A DNA stretch of 64,000 nt from Straminergon stramineum (taxonomy: Eukaryota > Streptophyta > Bryopsida > Hypnales > Calliergonaceae): NCBI GenBank assembly GCA_963920665.1, contig OY987271.1, positions 4,652,501-4,716,500 of the forward strand, written 5' to 3'. The notes under the pieces were generated by a model. That model was not told the origin of the DNA, did not search any database, and saw nothing but the letters and a program-made list of their open reading frames with translations. Below, in pieces: positions 23,125-34,349 of the stretch. Positions within the stretch are counted from its first letter, which is position 1; each line of letters opens with the position of its first letter. The translations under genes and the position numbers were made by a program.

Positions 23125-26100
23125 CTATGGGCACTTTCTCTGCACATATGAGGGACCGTGCTCGTCATACCTGTTCATACAAGAAAAATGAAACAAAAAT
23201 GAGTTTTCATCACATGTATCTACATCGAAATATGTTTTCAGTAATGTTTTCACATGAATCTATTTCAAACACTTTTGGACAGCATCATAAAGAGAATCTT
23301 TGCCTTGATACATAGAGTTCTTCCTGGTGATCATACAGAGGTCTCCCTATGATACATATGGCCTTCATATAATCACAATGACCACAGGGAGAATTCATGA
23401 GCATTGGGGAGGATTCTCTTAAGGGTGATGTCAAAAAGTTCTTAAAACAGTCTAGTTTTACTAAAAAAGACATGTACGGCAAATATAAAGCTCAAATGCA
23501 CACATATACGGCAAGAAGCAGTAGACTTCTCATAACTACTCTGAGGCAGTCAACTCTAGATTCATACTACGTGATCAAACAAGCCAAGTTTCCCAACTTC
23601 GATCTTGCAAGCAAGTTCACGAAACATATAGTAGAGCACGAAATGTTTTAAACAACAATTTGGAAAAATTCAGAGAATACAACACTGCATAGAGCAGAGT
23701 GGTGCTTACTCTGCTTTGGAGAACCACATTTGCTGGAAAGAGCCCAACGAAGCCAGAATGCTTCCACCAATCCATACACTGCACCAAATCCAATCACCAA
23801 TGTACAATTCAAATTACGAAAAACACTAAAAAGGATATTCAGAAAATTAGTCTAGTTCAGGAACTATTACACAACATCGTAAAGAGAATCTTTGCCATAA
23901 TTCATGAAGAGATCTCCCTATGGTCATAGTGGTTGGTTGTACAGTACTCTACCAAAAGTTTTCGTGATTGTCATAATGTAGTGCAACGTGACAATCACGA
24001 AAACTTTTGGTAGGGTACTGTACAGTGGCCTGCCCATGATACGTAAGGAAGCCTCCGTAACGGGACCACCCCATGAACTTAGGGGGGTATTCTCTGAAGA
24101 TGCCGTATTAAAGTTCTTGAAAACCATGTTTGGATACAGTGTTTTTTTTAATCAAGAACGGGCAAAAGAAACGGATAAAAAACAAGAGACAGAGAGAAAA
24201 AAAAGGAATCTTAGGCGAGGGTTTCCTGAACGGGAAAGGGTAGTGGAATCGACCTGTATCGTCGCTCTAACGAGTTGCCGCTGGCCAACACTTTCACGCG
24301 TGCAGCTTGTGGTGCTTCCTGCACTCAGGGTGGACATCTCACATCAGGACTAGCAAAACATAAAGCTACTAGAGACTAATAATGAAAATTTTAAACCGTT
24401 AAAGTTTTACACGATGTCGAATGTAAAAAAAGTTAGATACACACAATATCGAAGATTAAAAAAGTTAGATAGAAGATTTCCAGATCAGCTACTTACTTCC
24501 ATAAGATCCTTTTCTAGTCGCTCCTTCATTTGCTGCATGGAAGCCGTTCCGCCCGCAAGCTGATTCACAAACAACAGGAGACTATCATTATACATTTACA
24601 ACAGTACAATCACTAACAAAAACTGGAGGACTCTATAGATGCGTACAATATAAATTGTTTCCTAGCGAAAGAGAAGCAAGCAATACTGAGCCCCCCAAAA
24701 TGTTATAGAGAATCAACTAAGCCTCAAATAATACAAAAGTATTTCATAAACCCTTCAGCACCCCAGATTTAGATCAATTAGGCATTAGAATAGGATGACA
24801 GAGAACTAACTGCATTCAGCACATTGAAGCATCGGAATTACTTATGTTCTGTAGAGAGAATTTCAGAGTTAGTGAGAATAGAGTAACCCAACGCACCATC
24901 ACACTGTTGAAGAGCTCTCTTCGTATATCAACATCACATTTGTTAATGCTCTCTATCACCTGCCACACCAGAACTCAATGCATTAAAATGTTTGATTCAA
25001 ACAACATACCTCCCGACTAGACTAAAAACACCATATAATTTTGGATTTCATATTGTTGTGGAATCAAAATTGCTGTAGCTGTAAGCTTCCAGGTGTTCAG
25101 CACTGATTGATGGGCTCCATCACTGTGGATAAAAAGCCCAAGGCCCTCGCTATCACTGAGGTCCAAACATTTGATATAGTTGGTGTACTGTGATTTGTTG
25201 TCTCGATCCCAAGGAGAGGGACAAAGCAACGGTTCAAAAGCGAAGAAAGCATTGGTGCCCAATATAACGAGACGAGCTACAAAGAACTTAGAATTCAAGT
25301 AGAACTGCAATATGAGGTCATAGGAATAGTGGCTTTCTAAGATTGTCAAAGAAGATTATTGAATTTTCAGTCACTGCGGATTATTCTAGAGGAATATACT
25401 GAAGATTAAATGGAAAGGAACATATGAATATTACACATTTTCATTTGAGATAGAGAGACTTGACATTAGGTGCTTGTTTGATGAAACTGTTAAAAAACGG
25501 TTTCTAGATAACAATCACAACTTAATCTCACCATTTGGGTAAGTCCACTCAAAGGTGCACCAGCTTCAGTGCCAAACTTCTCCATGCCAGGAATCGTCTG
25601 CTCCAGCAGTCACAAAATGTCTTTAGTCAGTGTCTGGAGAGCACAAAACTAACCTACAAGACCTTAGAAAGAACCATCGCAAAAGCAAAAATTAGGGAAT
25701 AATGACTTCAGAGGAAATGTTAGAGGAAGTAAATAATACCTGAATAAGAGCTGGGTTAAACATGATATCTGAGATCTTGAAACGATCAGCTCCGACTTCT
25801 ATCATCCTGCACAATCCAACGTATGAATATCTCAAACTCTAAATTAAAGTAAATACTTTTAAGAAATCCCCTTTCCAGAAAATCTGGCCACATTAAATCC
25901 TGCAAATTTGTAACACAGCTGGGTTGTCTAGAACAGCTTTTTTTTTTGGGGGGGGGAGTATCCCAGCGTCTATAACAAAACCGACAAGTACATATCGTAA
26001 CCTGGGACACTTGAAACGGGACACTTACTGGCCGTCTGGAAGTTCGTAGGAAGTAGTTGGTATATTAGCATATGAATTATCTGTGCACACCAAATCGTCA

Positions 26101-29100
26101 ACCTAGACAGTCAGCACGAATCTACACACTGCCAAGCACGTAGCTAATTGTAACACAATAAACATAGCCACTTACACCTCTCAGACTTCGAAAACATGGG
26201 AGACTCGAGCAGTCAGTCATCCAGCATATTTGCAATCCGGGACAGAAAGAATAAGAATGAGGAGACGTCACCATCAAAAGCTGAATCTGGTACACGGCAA
26301 ACAGTTTCCTTAATATCAGCTACGATAGCTCTCTGCATGTAAGTGTAATAGCTGTCTGTGGTATTTGGAAAGTCAAGGGGAATCAACTGCAGGAAAGGTA
26401 AAAATCATTAGTAAGGGTAATCAGAAAATTAGGCAACGAAATCTGAAAATTTTAGACGGAAGGAAGAAGGCTGAGATAATCCACTCTAGTCTAAACCATC
26501 ACAGGGGTTGAGAATTAGTCACGAACATCGTACTCCCCTTGACGAATTTCCTTGCGCTTGAATGAAAACCGGGGTCTGATCTGCAAGCAAACTAGAAGTG
26601 TTGGTCCTTTGTAATATAGACCAAACAACAAATTAAGACCACATAGGCAAACAGGGATTTTAGTAAAATTAGACTGTTCCAGGAATTTTTAAACATCACT
26701 ATAAAATGAAACTTCCTCATGATTCATGGTTAGGTCTCTCTATGGTCACATTAAGCATACATAGGTCTCCCTATGATCATAGGGAGGCGTCCGTATGATC
26801 CTTGCGACCATAGAGACCCACCACCACCATCACAGACACACACAATAATTATGGTAAAGATAATTATTAAGATGTTGTCTAAAAGTTCCTGAAATAGTCT
26901 AATTTACTGAAAATCATGTTGCATGTAGTTGCATTTTCAAAATAACCACTAATGTTATAATAACTAACTTTGCCATCAAAAGATCGGCGCTCAATTCCAG
27001 TAAAAATGGTGCATTGTAGAAAAACCAAATTACTTTAAGGCCCTTGGATTCCAGCGTTCGTTGAAGGCACTCAGTGAGAACATCCCCTCCGATTGCAGAT
27101 CTTACTATAGCCTGTCCAACCACGGTCCTCAATCTATCAAGTTCGAACCTTCGAATCAGTTATTCAAAACAAGACAGCATAAAAAGTGCTTTAGCACATA
27201 TATTTAGGAGATGACACTAATATAGCAATTCATATGCTTCAGAATTTACAGCTATGCACAGTACCTTCTGAAGGACATAACCGTCATGCACTGCGGCCAC
27301 AGTAGTGGAGCCTCCCCCACTATCATCACCAAGTAGTAAATCATTGAACGGAACAACTTGGTACTTGCAAAAATAATGATCCAAAAGAGAAGATCGAACA
27401 TGAATTTTAACGCATAAACAGTGACAAGGGAAGGCAGTTAATGAACCAGAGAATAATCAGAACGGGTATGATAACAAACCAGTCCACAACAAGTGATGTT
27501 GCTCGTCCTGATGCGAAGGATGTCAAAACCTGGACGATCATATCCACGTCTTAGACATGTGAAGAAAAAGGACTCCAAATTAATTCAAATCTGATAACAG
27601 AGATATAGAATGCACTGGAATTCAAATGCACTAATTACCCTGGATATGCTGACTACAGTCTACTGACCACTAATAAACTGAACAAGAAAAATAAAATATC
27701 ATAAGAAGAAAGGAGGAGATAATTCATAAAAACATCAAGACTGAAATAAATACCGCATTTTTGGCCAGAAAGAGAGCAGGTACATCGTACTTCTCAAACA
27801 TAAGCTCAACCATCCTATTACACATCAGAAAACATTTACGGATGAAACTCAAATAATTTGTACTCGAATGATTTCTTGACAGGAAAAGCAGGCTGTAAGA
27901 GGCGGACGAGCCTAACAAAGTGGTATTGACAAGAGACTTTTCTTGTGGTAAAACAGAGAAACCCTAAACTAAAAGAGGCCTCTTGTGCTACTATCAGATG
28001 AGAAGATCGAACCAACTCACTTTTCACGATGTTGTTGAGTGTTGAAGGACGGTTCTGCGAGAAGCATTGGGTGCTCCTTCGGGTCTAGCCGTAGGCGATC
28101 TCTATTCAGCATACGGACCAATCACAAAGTCATACACAAGCGTACATGGCCATTATCGTTTACAAATATGCAACTTAGTGAAAGAATGTCATTTGAACCA
28201 TACGCCTCCGTGTGATTTCTGTGACCATCAAGAGACTTCATAGGGAAGACTACTTTCCGACGTTGTCTGGGATACCTGATGTCTAAAATAGTCTAATTTT
28301 ACTGACAACCTTAAAACACATTGTACTCATCCCTTACAAGAGGTACAAGAGATACCAGACAGAATGTTAACCTCTACTCTAGAGAGCACAGAAGAACATA
28401 AACGGAGGCAGAAAAGAGACTCAGGTCAAGGAATGCGCGAACAAGAAAACCAGAATATTCAACCATGGATTTGGCATGAAGTAAGGACAAAATATGCAGT
28501 CGACTCGTGAAGGTCGAGAATCGCAAGAATACCGTAGAGCATAATCCCAAAGACATTCCACAACGTCCCAGTCTGCAACAAGGCCATCCTTCAAAGCTGG
28601 TACAACCTGCAGTACCACAATAAGAAAACCTAGACCAGGATGATTTTTAGCACTTCATTGAGGGCACTTCTTTGAACTACATTTTTGGAGGCACCCTAAG
28701 CAATATACAACTATATAAAGCTCTACACAAAACGTGACACAGCAAAAATAGTATATAGCTCTGCCATGTTACTTACTTTACAAGAATTTCTAAGAACAAT
28801 CATCTGCCACAATATACCGTGCACAAATTTAGAGATTTTAAACAGCTGCACACAAGTTGCAAAAAGACCAGGTAAGCTGTGGAGTATTACCTCCATGTGA
28901 TCTCTGCGGTATTCAAGAGCTTGCGAACCCACATACAGTTTCTTTGCTTTGGCCTTTTCAGCCTCTCCAGGCTTCTTGGCCTCCATCTCTGCGTCCCCTC
29001 CTCCATCGACCACTACTCCTGGACTCTCTACTGATCCTACAACCTAAAATGGAAAACACAAAGGCACATATAAAATTAAATTGAAGAAAGCCCAGGTAGT

Positions 29101-30294
29101 AAACAAAATATCTGCGCCGGATAACAAAAGACTTTCAATAAACATGGGACTCTCGTACTATAAGGAGACAAAGCTCAGTATTTCGGTGCCTAAACAGTCA
29201 GGTACTCGATTCTTTACAAAGTAATGCCATACAGATTGTAAAAATGTAATGAACAAGGTCAACTAAAACTGAACTGTGCAATTAAGTTATCGAGCACCGA
29301 AAAATCTGAAAGAAATTAAATAATCTCAAGTTTCAATAGTATGATTCAAAGAAAAGTTCCAAAAATTATGAAAAAGGAATGGAGACTTACCGATGGAAAT
29401 ATAGACTTGGGTTGATCTTCACCTGCATAACCCGCCTTAACGGCGTTGGAACCCAGGTCCAACACTATCGCCGAAACCTCATCTAGACAACCAATGGTCA
29501 TGAATTATTTCAGAAACTTCAGGTAGCTATGCGAGCCCTAACCAAACGTTAATAAGATCATCCCCTTGGAGACCCCCTCTTTACTGAAGTTTTTTTACTA
29601 GCCCCAAGCGAGACAACCTCCATGGCCTAGCAGACGCCAGAATCACCAAAATCCATACTTGCTCTACTCCATAGGATATGTGATTTATTAGGGACTTCGA
29701 CGAGCACCTGAAGCCAGGATTGAAGCTCTTCATTCCAGGGTCTTCAAAGCATTGGACCTGGAGGACGAAACCTTAGAGTATATCGGTCTCCTCCTCCAGG
29801 TCCTCTATGACAAATACGGTATTAACAAGGTTCTCCGTAAAATTATACTATTTTTCCCGGCCATTTAATCAACATCATGCATAGAATCTTCTCTATGATT
29901 GACAAGGAGGTCTCCACGCGGTCACAGTAATCATATATAGAGAAAATTCAAGACGAAGGTTGTTCCTTCCAAGCATCGCCCTGACCACTGCACATATACG
30001 CATGACACAAGTTTCATCTAATCTGCCATGAATGACACCTTCAAAAAATCACTTTCCTCAAATTTCACAAACCAGGTTCATCGGTTTCCGTATTGTATGA
30101 ATCATTCAGCTGTAAATCTACGATCAATGCGATCATTGCCGATTAGGTCACAGCTAATGCCAATCTGATTCATTGCTTTCGATTAAGAGAATATTCCGTC
30201 ATTGATCGTAACATAGACCACAACATATACGCAGAGTATGAGCACACGAAATATATTTTTATGGTTGGTTTGAGCACTCACCACCCCCGTACAT
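23125..30294 (-). CDS. ARP4: ARP4 (actin-related protein 4), 19 coding exons
   Basis: Minus-strand exons: 30294-30282, 29482-29391, 29043-28891, 28606-28533, 28101-28021, 27814-27754, 27529-27480, 27319-27265, 27111-27034, 26580-26527, 26386-26272, 26080-26029, 25806-25740, 25597-25532, 24959-24897, 24559-24497, 24318-24254, 23778-23710, 23170-23125. All are GT-AG and in phase: 1317 nt, 438 aa (Arabidopsis ARP4 is about 441). The actin fold is clear: phosphate loop [14 protein letters not shown] near residue 12, DCGGGSTT at 174, LAGGTAS at 359, and an RKCP C-terminus. The variable acidic/lysine stretch at 45-70 before KLYVGSQA is typical of ARP4 rather than actin. In known systems ARP4/BAF53 is a nuclear subunit of SWR1, INO80, NuA4 and SWI/SNF complexes. 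The first coding exon is only 13 nt. For exon 12 the acceptor at 26081 gives the best family match; an in-frame alternative (26266/26102) would add residues. Confidence 0.95.
23258..23472. mobile_element. ARP4-intron MITE family, copy in intron 18
   Basis: The right end at 23421-23472 (GATGTCAAAAAGTTC, then CAGTCTAGTTTTACT) matches the right ends of the copies at 24098 and 26871. The left part holds CATAAAGAGAATCTTTGCC, also present near 23878. The left terminal repeat is degraded. Confidence 0.55.
23836..24133. mobile_element. ARP4-intron MITE family, copy in intron 17
   Basis: The left end (ATTAGTCTAGTTCAGGAAC at about 23847) and the right end (GATGCCGTATTAAAGTTCTTG at about 24099) are inverted relatives of each other and of the intron 9 copy. 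A separate 87-bp hairpin at 23938-24024 is nested in the middle. Confidence 0.55.
23938..24024. mobile_element. 87-bp near-perfect hairpin in ARP4 intron 17
   Basis: Arms 23938-23973 and 23989-24024 are reverse complements over 36 bp with one mismatch, separated by a 15-bp loop. The arms start TGTACAGTAC. It is either a tiny MITE or an intronic small-RNA hairpin. It lies within the larger inverted-repeat element of the intron. Confidence 0.65.
26651..26919. mobile_element. ARP4-intron MITE family, best copy, intron 9
   Basis: Inverted ends at 26651-26699 and 26871-26919 share GTAAAATTAGACTGTTCCAG-type sequence with a few mismatches over about 48 bp. The interior has short palindromic repeats around CTCCCTATGATCATAGGGAG near 26768-26788. 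There is no coding frame. It lies entirely inside intron 9. Confidence 0.65.
28170..28315. mobile_element. ARP4-intron MITE family, partial copy, intron 4
   Basis: A right-half remnant carrying TGATGTCTAAAATAGTCTAA and following TTTTACTGA, like the intron 9 copy, with a CCTCCGTGTGATTTCTGTGACC internal block. The left end is not recognisable. Confidence 0.45.
29815..29965. mobile_element. ARP4-intron MITE family, degraded copy, intron 1
   Basis: It contains GTAAAATTATACTATTT, CATCATGCATAGAATCTTC and GGAGGTCTCCACGCGGTCAC, the same order of words as the left half and middle of the other intronic copies. The right end is not evident. Confidence 0.4.
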
Positions 30295-30703
30295 GGTAAC
30301 CAGCTGCGCACAGCCCCAAGTAAAGCTCCGTCCCTTCAAGCTCCGGGAATCACAAAAATTTACACCTAAAGAATCTAGCAAACATACGAGAAATCAATCG
30401 CGAAGCACTCCAACAAAAAACTACCAGCGAAGGGCTCTAAAATTTCGCACATTGGAAACCCTTGGTCTCTCAAACATTGCGAACAAGTGGGATGAATAAC
30501 GTGTTTCCTTGTCATTCATCTATAATTTTTCTATCTATAATGTCACATTTTTCGTTGGTAGGAACCTCCAACCACTGGACGGTAACTAAGTCTGTTGGAC
30601 GGAGGACAGTAAACCCTAGCTCTAAAACCCTAAAAATTGCTATTTTCTTTGCGTTCTGGTGATTGTATTTTGTTGGTTGGTTTGTGAAGGACTTGTGTGA
30701 GCC
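30295..30703. promoter_or_regulatory. Divergent promoter between ARP4 and tRNA-binding protein
   Basis: The two start codons face away from each other across 409 bp, so the genes probably share a bidirectional promoter. An AAACCCTAA telo-box lies at 30625-30633 with another ACCCTA at about 30613, on the side of the tRNA-binding gene. Telo-boxes are typical of plant translation-related promoters. No TATA box is obvious. Confidence 0.6.
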
Positions 30704-31732
30704 ATGGCGGGTGCTGATCGGTATGTGAAGGCTAAGAAGCTTGTGAAGAGTTTCTGTTCGAAGTCGGGGAAAGATGTAGCGAGTGTGTCTGATTTAGGCG
30801 ATTTGTGCAAGGCCATTGCAATGGCCGCTGGCGAGAATGAGCTTTTAGGGGCTACGGAGGAGGTGCAAGCCGAAGTGGCGGAGTGGACTGCATTCGCTAA
30901 CGGCGCGGATTTGAACTTACAGGAGTTGGATAAACATTTAGAGACACGGTCGGTATTAGCAGGCAAGGGGACTGAGATCACTGTGGCAGATTTGTCAGTC
31001 TTCGCTGCCCTTCACGAGCGCAATTATACAGAGTTTGAGAAGGTACCGCATGTTTTGCGATGGATTGACTACATTCAGCGCAAGCAAGCCGTGTACCCGC
31101 TGATCCCCGTGAACGCACCGAAGTTTAGTCCTCCGAAACCAGCCCCACGGCCTGCCAAGCCAGACGCAGCCAGCGCTGTCAAACCAGAAGCAGAGAAAAA
31201 GAAGAAAGAGAAAGCGCCGGCCGTGAAGAAAGAGAGCGACACGAGTTTCAGTGCGTTAGACGTCAAAGTAGGCGTGATCAATAAGGTATGGAAACATCCA
31301 GGAGCCGATGCACTGTACGTTGAAGAGATCGATATCGGTGAAGCCAATCCTAGGCAAATTGTGAGCGGCTTGGCGAAGTTCCTGACGGAAGAACAAATGT
31401 TGAACCGGAAGGTGCTTGTGCTGACGAATGTCAAGGCCGGCAAGGTGCGAGATGTGCTCTCTTCGGGTCTAGTGTTGTGTGCTTCCAACAGCGATCATAC
31501 GCAATGTGAGCCCGTGGTCCCTCCAGTGGATGCCAAGATTGGGGAGAAGGTGACTGTGGCAGGATTTGAAGGAGCTCCTGAGGAGGTTCTCAACCCGAAG
31601 AAGAAACAATTTGAGAAGATTCAACCGGATTTGGCTACTGACGCAAGTGGGGTGGCCTGTTATCAGGGAATTCCTTTCATGCTTTCAGGGAAACCTTGTA
31701 CTTCTAGAATAGTGAATGCGATCGTCAAGTAA
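30704..31732 (+). CDS. Arc1p/AIMP1/EMAPII-like tRNA-binding protein, intronless
   Basis: This 342-residue protein has three parts. Residues 1-135 resemble a GST C-terminal-like helical domain (TVADLSVFAAL at 93, then WIDYIQ at 120), used in this family to dock aminoacyl-tRNA synthetases. Residues 140-178 form a Pro/Ala/Lys-rich linker with a KKKKEK cluster at 165. Residues 183-342 are the EMAPII tRNA-binding OB-fold, with LDVKVGVI at 185, HPGADALYVEEID at 198, RQIVSGL at 217, VLTNVKAGKVRDVLSSGL at 238 and the conserved C-terminal half. Yeast Arc1p and animal AIMP1 are known to carry tRNA to synthetases; a similar cytosolic role is likely here. The ATG at 30704 is preceded by GCC and gives a full-length N-terminus. 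An intronless structure in a plant gene suggests retroposition or ancestral intron loss. Confidence 0.93.
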   Translation: MAGADRYVKAKKLVKSFCSKSGKDVASVSDLGDLCKAIAMAAGENELLGATEEVQAEVAEWTAFANGADLNLQELDKHLETRSVLAGKGTEITVADLSVFAALHERNYTEFEKVPHVLRWIDYIQRKQAVYPLIPVNAPKFSPPKPAPRPAKPDAASAVKPEAEKKKKEKAPAVKKESDTSFSALDVKVGVINKVWKHPGADALYVEEIDIGEANPRQIVSGLAKFLTEEQMLNRKVLVLTNVKAGKVRDVLSSGLVLCASNSDHTQCEPVVPPVDAKIGEKVTVAGFEGAPEEVLNPKKKQFEKIQPDLATDASGVACYQGIPFMLSGKPCTSRIVNAIVK

Positions 31733-32770
31733 TTAGCAGCTCCTTCGTGAATTGTACATTCGCATGGATTCTGTCATTTGGAGCTTCGTATTACTCTATA
31801 TCCTCTAGTGCCCCTTTCGGGACCGAACTTCTATACTCCCCATGATGCCAGGTTTTTCATGCATCTGGAATGCCCTAGGAAGAGGAGAATGCTGCAGGGA
31901 TGTAGAAACATGGATCGACATTCCACGAGGTGACGGTTCTGTTTTGACAGTGTTGGTAACGCTAGTCATCAATGTCAATCTTACAGAAGCAGTGGTTCGT
32001 TTCTGCCCCATGCTATCAATATGTCTATTGATCTCCCAACCTTCTGATCTTAGTTTTCTAATGACTGTCATTTCTTCCCTCATAAGAGTGACCACTCTTG
32101 CGGTAGATGATACTTTTCACATCACTTCAAGCATCTTATCATATGTTGGAGTGTGATTTGGGGAGACCCCAATTGATCTGTGGATAGATCTTTGGGTACA
32201 AGAGCCAAATTTGTTCAGGTAGCATTTTTATCTTTATGATGAATTTCTTATGCATGCACTTGAATGGGGGAGGTCGTAAATCACTAAAAGTGGAGAACAG
32301 ACAACCCCATTTCCATTCAGAGATCAGTAGCTTTTGAAAACTTGCAAAAGTCATGCCTACACCAGTTGCTAATAAGTGCAAATGTTTTTATGAATAGATG
32401 AGTTGCTGTTGGTAACAGAGGTCTGTCTTTGAGACAGGATCAGGTCCCTAGTGGCTTTAGCATCCTCGACCTTTGAGCAAATTGTAAGTTAGCCTTTGAA
32501 AAGTATGGACCACATTTCTTGTTTTGATGATTCCCCATAGTTTGGTTTGCTTCCTGAATGCAACAGTGCACGTTTTGCTACTTTTGATTGTGTCTGCTCT
32601 CTATGTCCTTATTAGAGAAAGACGCCATCTTCTTTCACCCAATCAAATCTGTTAATGCACTTTTCTTATGCACTATCTGTCGATTTATCGGAGTGGAACC
32701 TCAAAATGTTAAGTTCAACTCAACAGTAACTGAACATTTCGAGGTTTCCCTCAGATAACTTGAGAGTAGC
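31733..32770. other. 3' region of tRNA-binding gene and intergenic DNA
   Basis: The first few hundred bases are likely the 3' untranslated region. Overlapping open frames on both strands at 31805-32156 show no recognisable domain. Nothing else is supported. Confidence 0.5.
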
Positions 32771-33300
32771 CCAAATTTCCAAAATTATGAATATATATTA
32801 CAAAATGAAACTTAGAACCATAATTTAATGATGACTTTCAAACAAATGTTGTAAAATTTGATCCATAGATCATTTTCCTATGGCTTATCTAGATTAATTG
32901 GTATTGAAACCAATATTTTTCAACAAAATCTGAAGCCAAAAATTGAATATTTCTACAAGATCAGATGTATATTGAATATTTATAATTCTCAAAAGTTTTT
33001 TTTCCTTTAAGTTCAAAATGTTAAGTTCTAATCATAGTGATTATTGAAGACTTTATTTTTATTTTTAAATTCAAGTTACTTTTGAAGGGTCATTTTTTAA
33101 CTAGAAAAGTTACTTTTGGAAGACCAAACCTACAAGTAACCTTTGAATTATAGAATATTTGTAAAGCAAAGTCTTCAAAAATTATACCTTACAAACATTA
33201 AAGAATTATTATAAGAATCTTTAAAAAAAATGGATGAAAAAAAAATTGCATGCTTGGGATGTATTTGTGTTCCATCAATCTATTGTTTGAAATTTGAATA
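32771..33300. repeat. Dispersed AT-rich repeat, copy B
   Basis: Same orientation as the block at 20076-20740 and similar through most of its length, without the 145-bp hairpin insertion. It breaks off near 33300, where copy A continues, so it is truncated or has diverged there. Confidence 0.5.
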
Positions 33301-33649
33301 TTTGTTCTTAAAGGAATGAAGGTGGCCCCCCTTCAAATGCACCATTGATCCTAAAACCGCCATCTTTACTCTATGTACATCTCCCAAATCAATTTTTACT
33401 TGTATGGAATAAACTATTTTATAACAAAACTTTGTTCCTTCATAACTTTTGCATATAGTATCCTTCAAAATTAAATGTCACGTTTCTTTGGTGTCTTGGA
33501 ACCTCCTTTCACTTGCCAATAAGAAAATATGAAATTTGAACTAGTTTAATAGAAGTAATTAGGCACAATAGCAAGAAGTGGTGGTCTTTGGGGCATGGTT
33601 GCTAGCATGTGAGTGTAGGATCTTGAGCCCATGAGCTTAGGAACCTAGG

Positions 33650-34180
33650 CTCCTATGTTATTAGTACCATCCATAGTTATAGGATGTTTGTAATCATAGA
33701 TGTCTATGTTGTAAGTACTTATGTTATAAGTACCTTCCATGATTATAGGATGTTTATATTATAGGTGCCTATGTTGTAAGTATCTATGTTAAGCACCTTC
33801 CATGGTTATAGGCTATTTATTTAATAAGTGCCTAATTATATTATGGGTGTGTATATTTTAGGTCCCTATGTTATAAGTACCTTCCATAGTTATAGTATAT
33901 TTATATTATAGGTACATCACAAAGTTTAGAACCTACCATTTGTCAACAATTGAAAGTAATGCATCATAATAGAGTGATAAATTATAAAGTAATGCATCAT
34001 AATGATGCGCTAAATTGTATATTAAGATGCAAAACCATGAAGCAATGATAACCACATGATAATTGTTGACAAACGGTAGGTTCTAAACTTTGTGATGTAC
34101 CTATATTACAAGTACCTTACATGGTTGTAGAGTACTCATATTATAAGTATGTATGTTATAAACACCTTCAATAGTTGTAG
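33650..34180. repeat. AT-rich tandem repeat, interrupted by a hairpin element
   Basis: A unit of roughly 60 bp with the words AAGTACCTTCCATAGTTATAGGATG and ATTATAGG(T/C)CCTATGTTATAAG recurs several times between 33650 and 33905 and again after 34102. The units are diverged. An imperfect outer inverted pair (GCTAGCATGTGAGT near 33600 and its complement near 34238) may mark the ends of a larger element. Confidence 0.5.
33911..34101. mobile_element. Hairpin MITE inside the tandem repeat
   Basis: The arms 33911-33951 and 34061-34101 are reverse complements over 41 bp with one mismatch, starting GGTACATCACAAAG. The 109-bp spacer contains two copies of AAAGTAATGCATCATAAT. The tandem repeat units resume directly after it. 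Confidence 0.65.
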
Positions 34181-34349
34181 AATATCTACTTACACCTAGC
34201 CCCTAGGCTTACGGCTCATAGGTTTGCATTTCTAGACTCACATGCTAGGGTCATTAGTCTTGGGAGCACTCACCATAATCCCTAAATGCCTAAGGGCCTT
34301 TTCTAAACTTCTTAGAGTTTGCTCGAAATTAAACAGTAGGGACACCTCA

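Noticed and set aside
26100..26272. Alternative ARP4 exon 11/12 junction (donor 26266, acceptor 26102)
   Set aside because: It keeps the frame, but the junction 26272/26080 matches the ARP4 family without extra residues; kept only as a possible splice variant.
33600..34260. CRISPR-like array in the repeated AT-rich region
   Set aside because: Units are diverged, head-to-tail without unique spacers, and the sequence is plant nuclear DNA.
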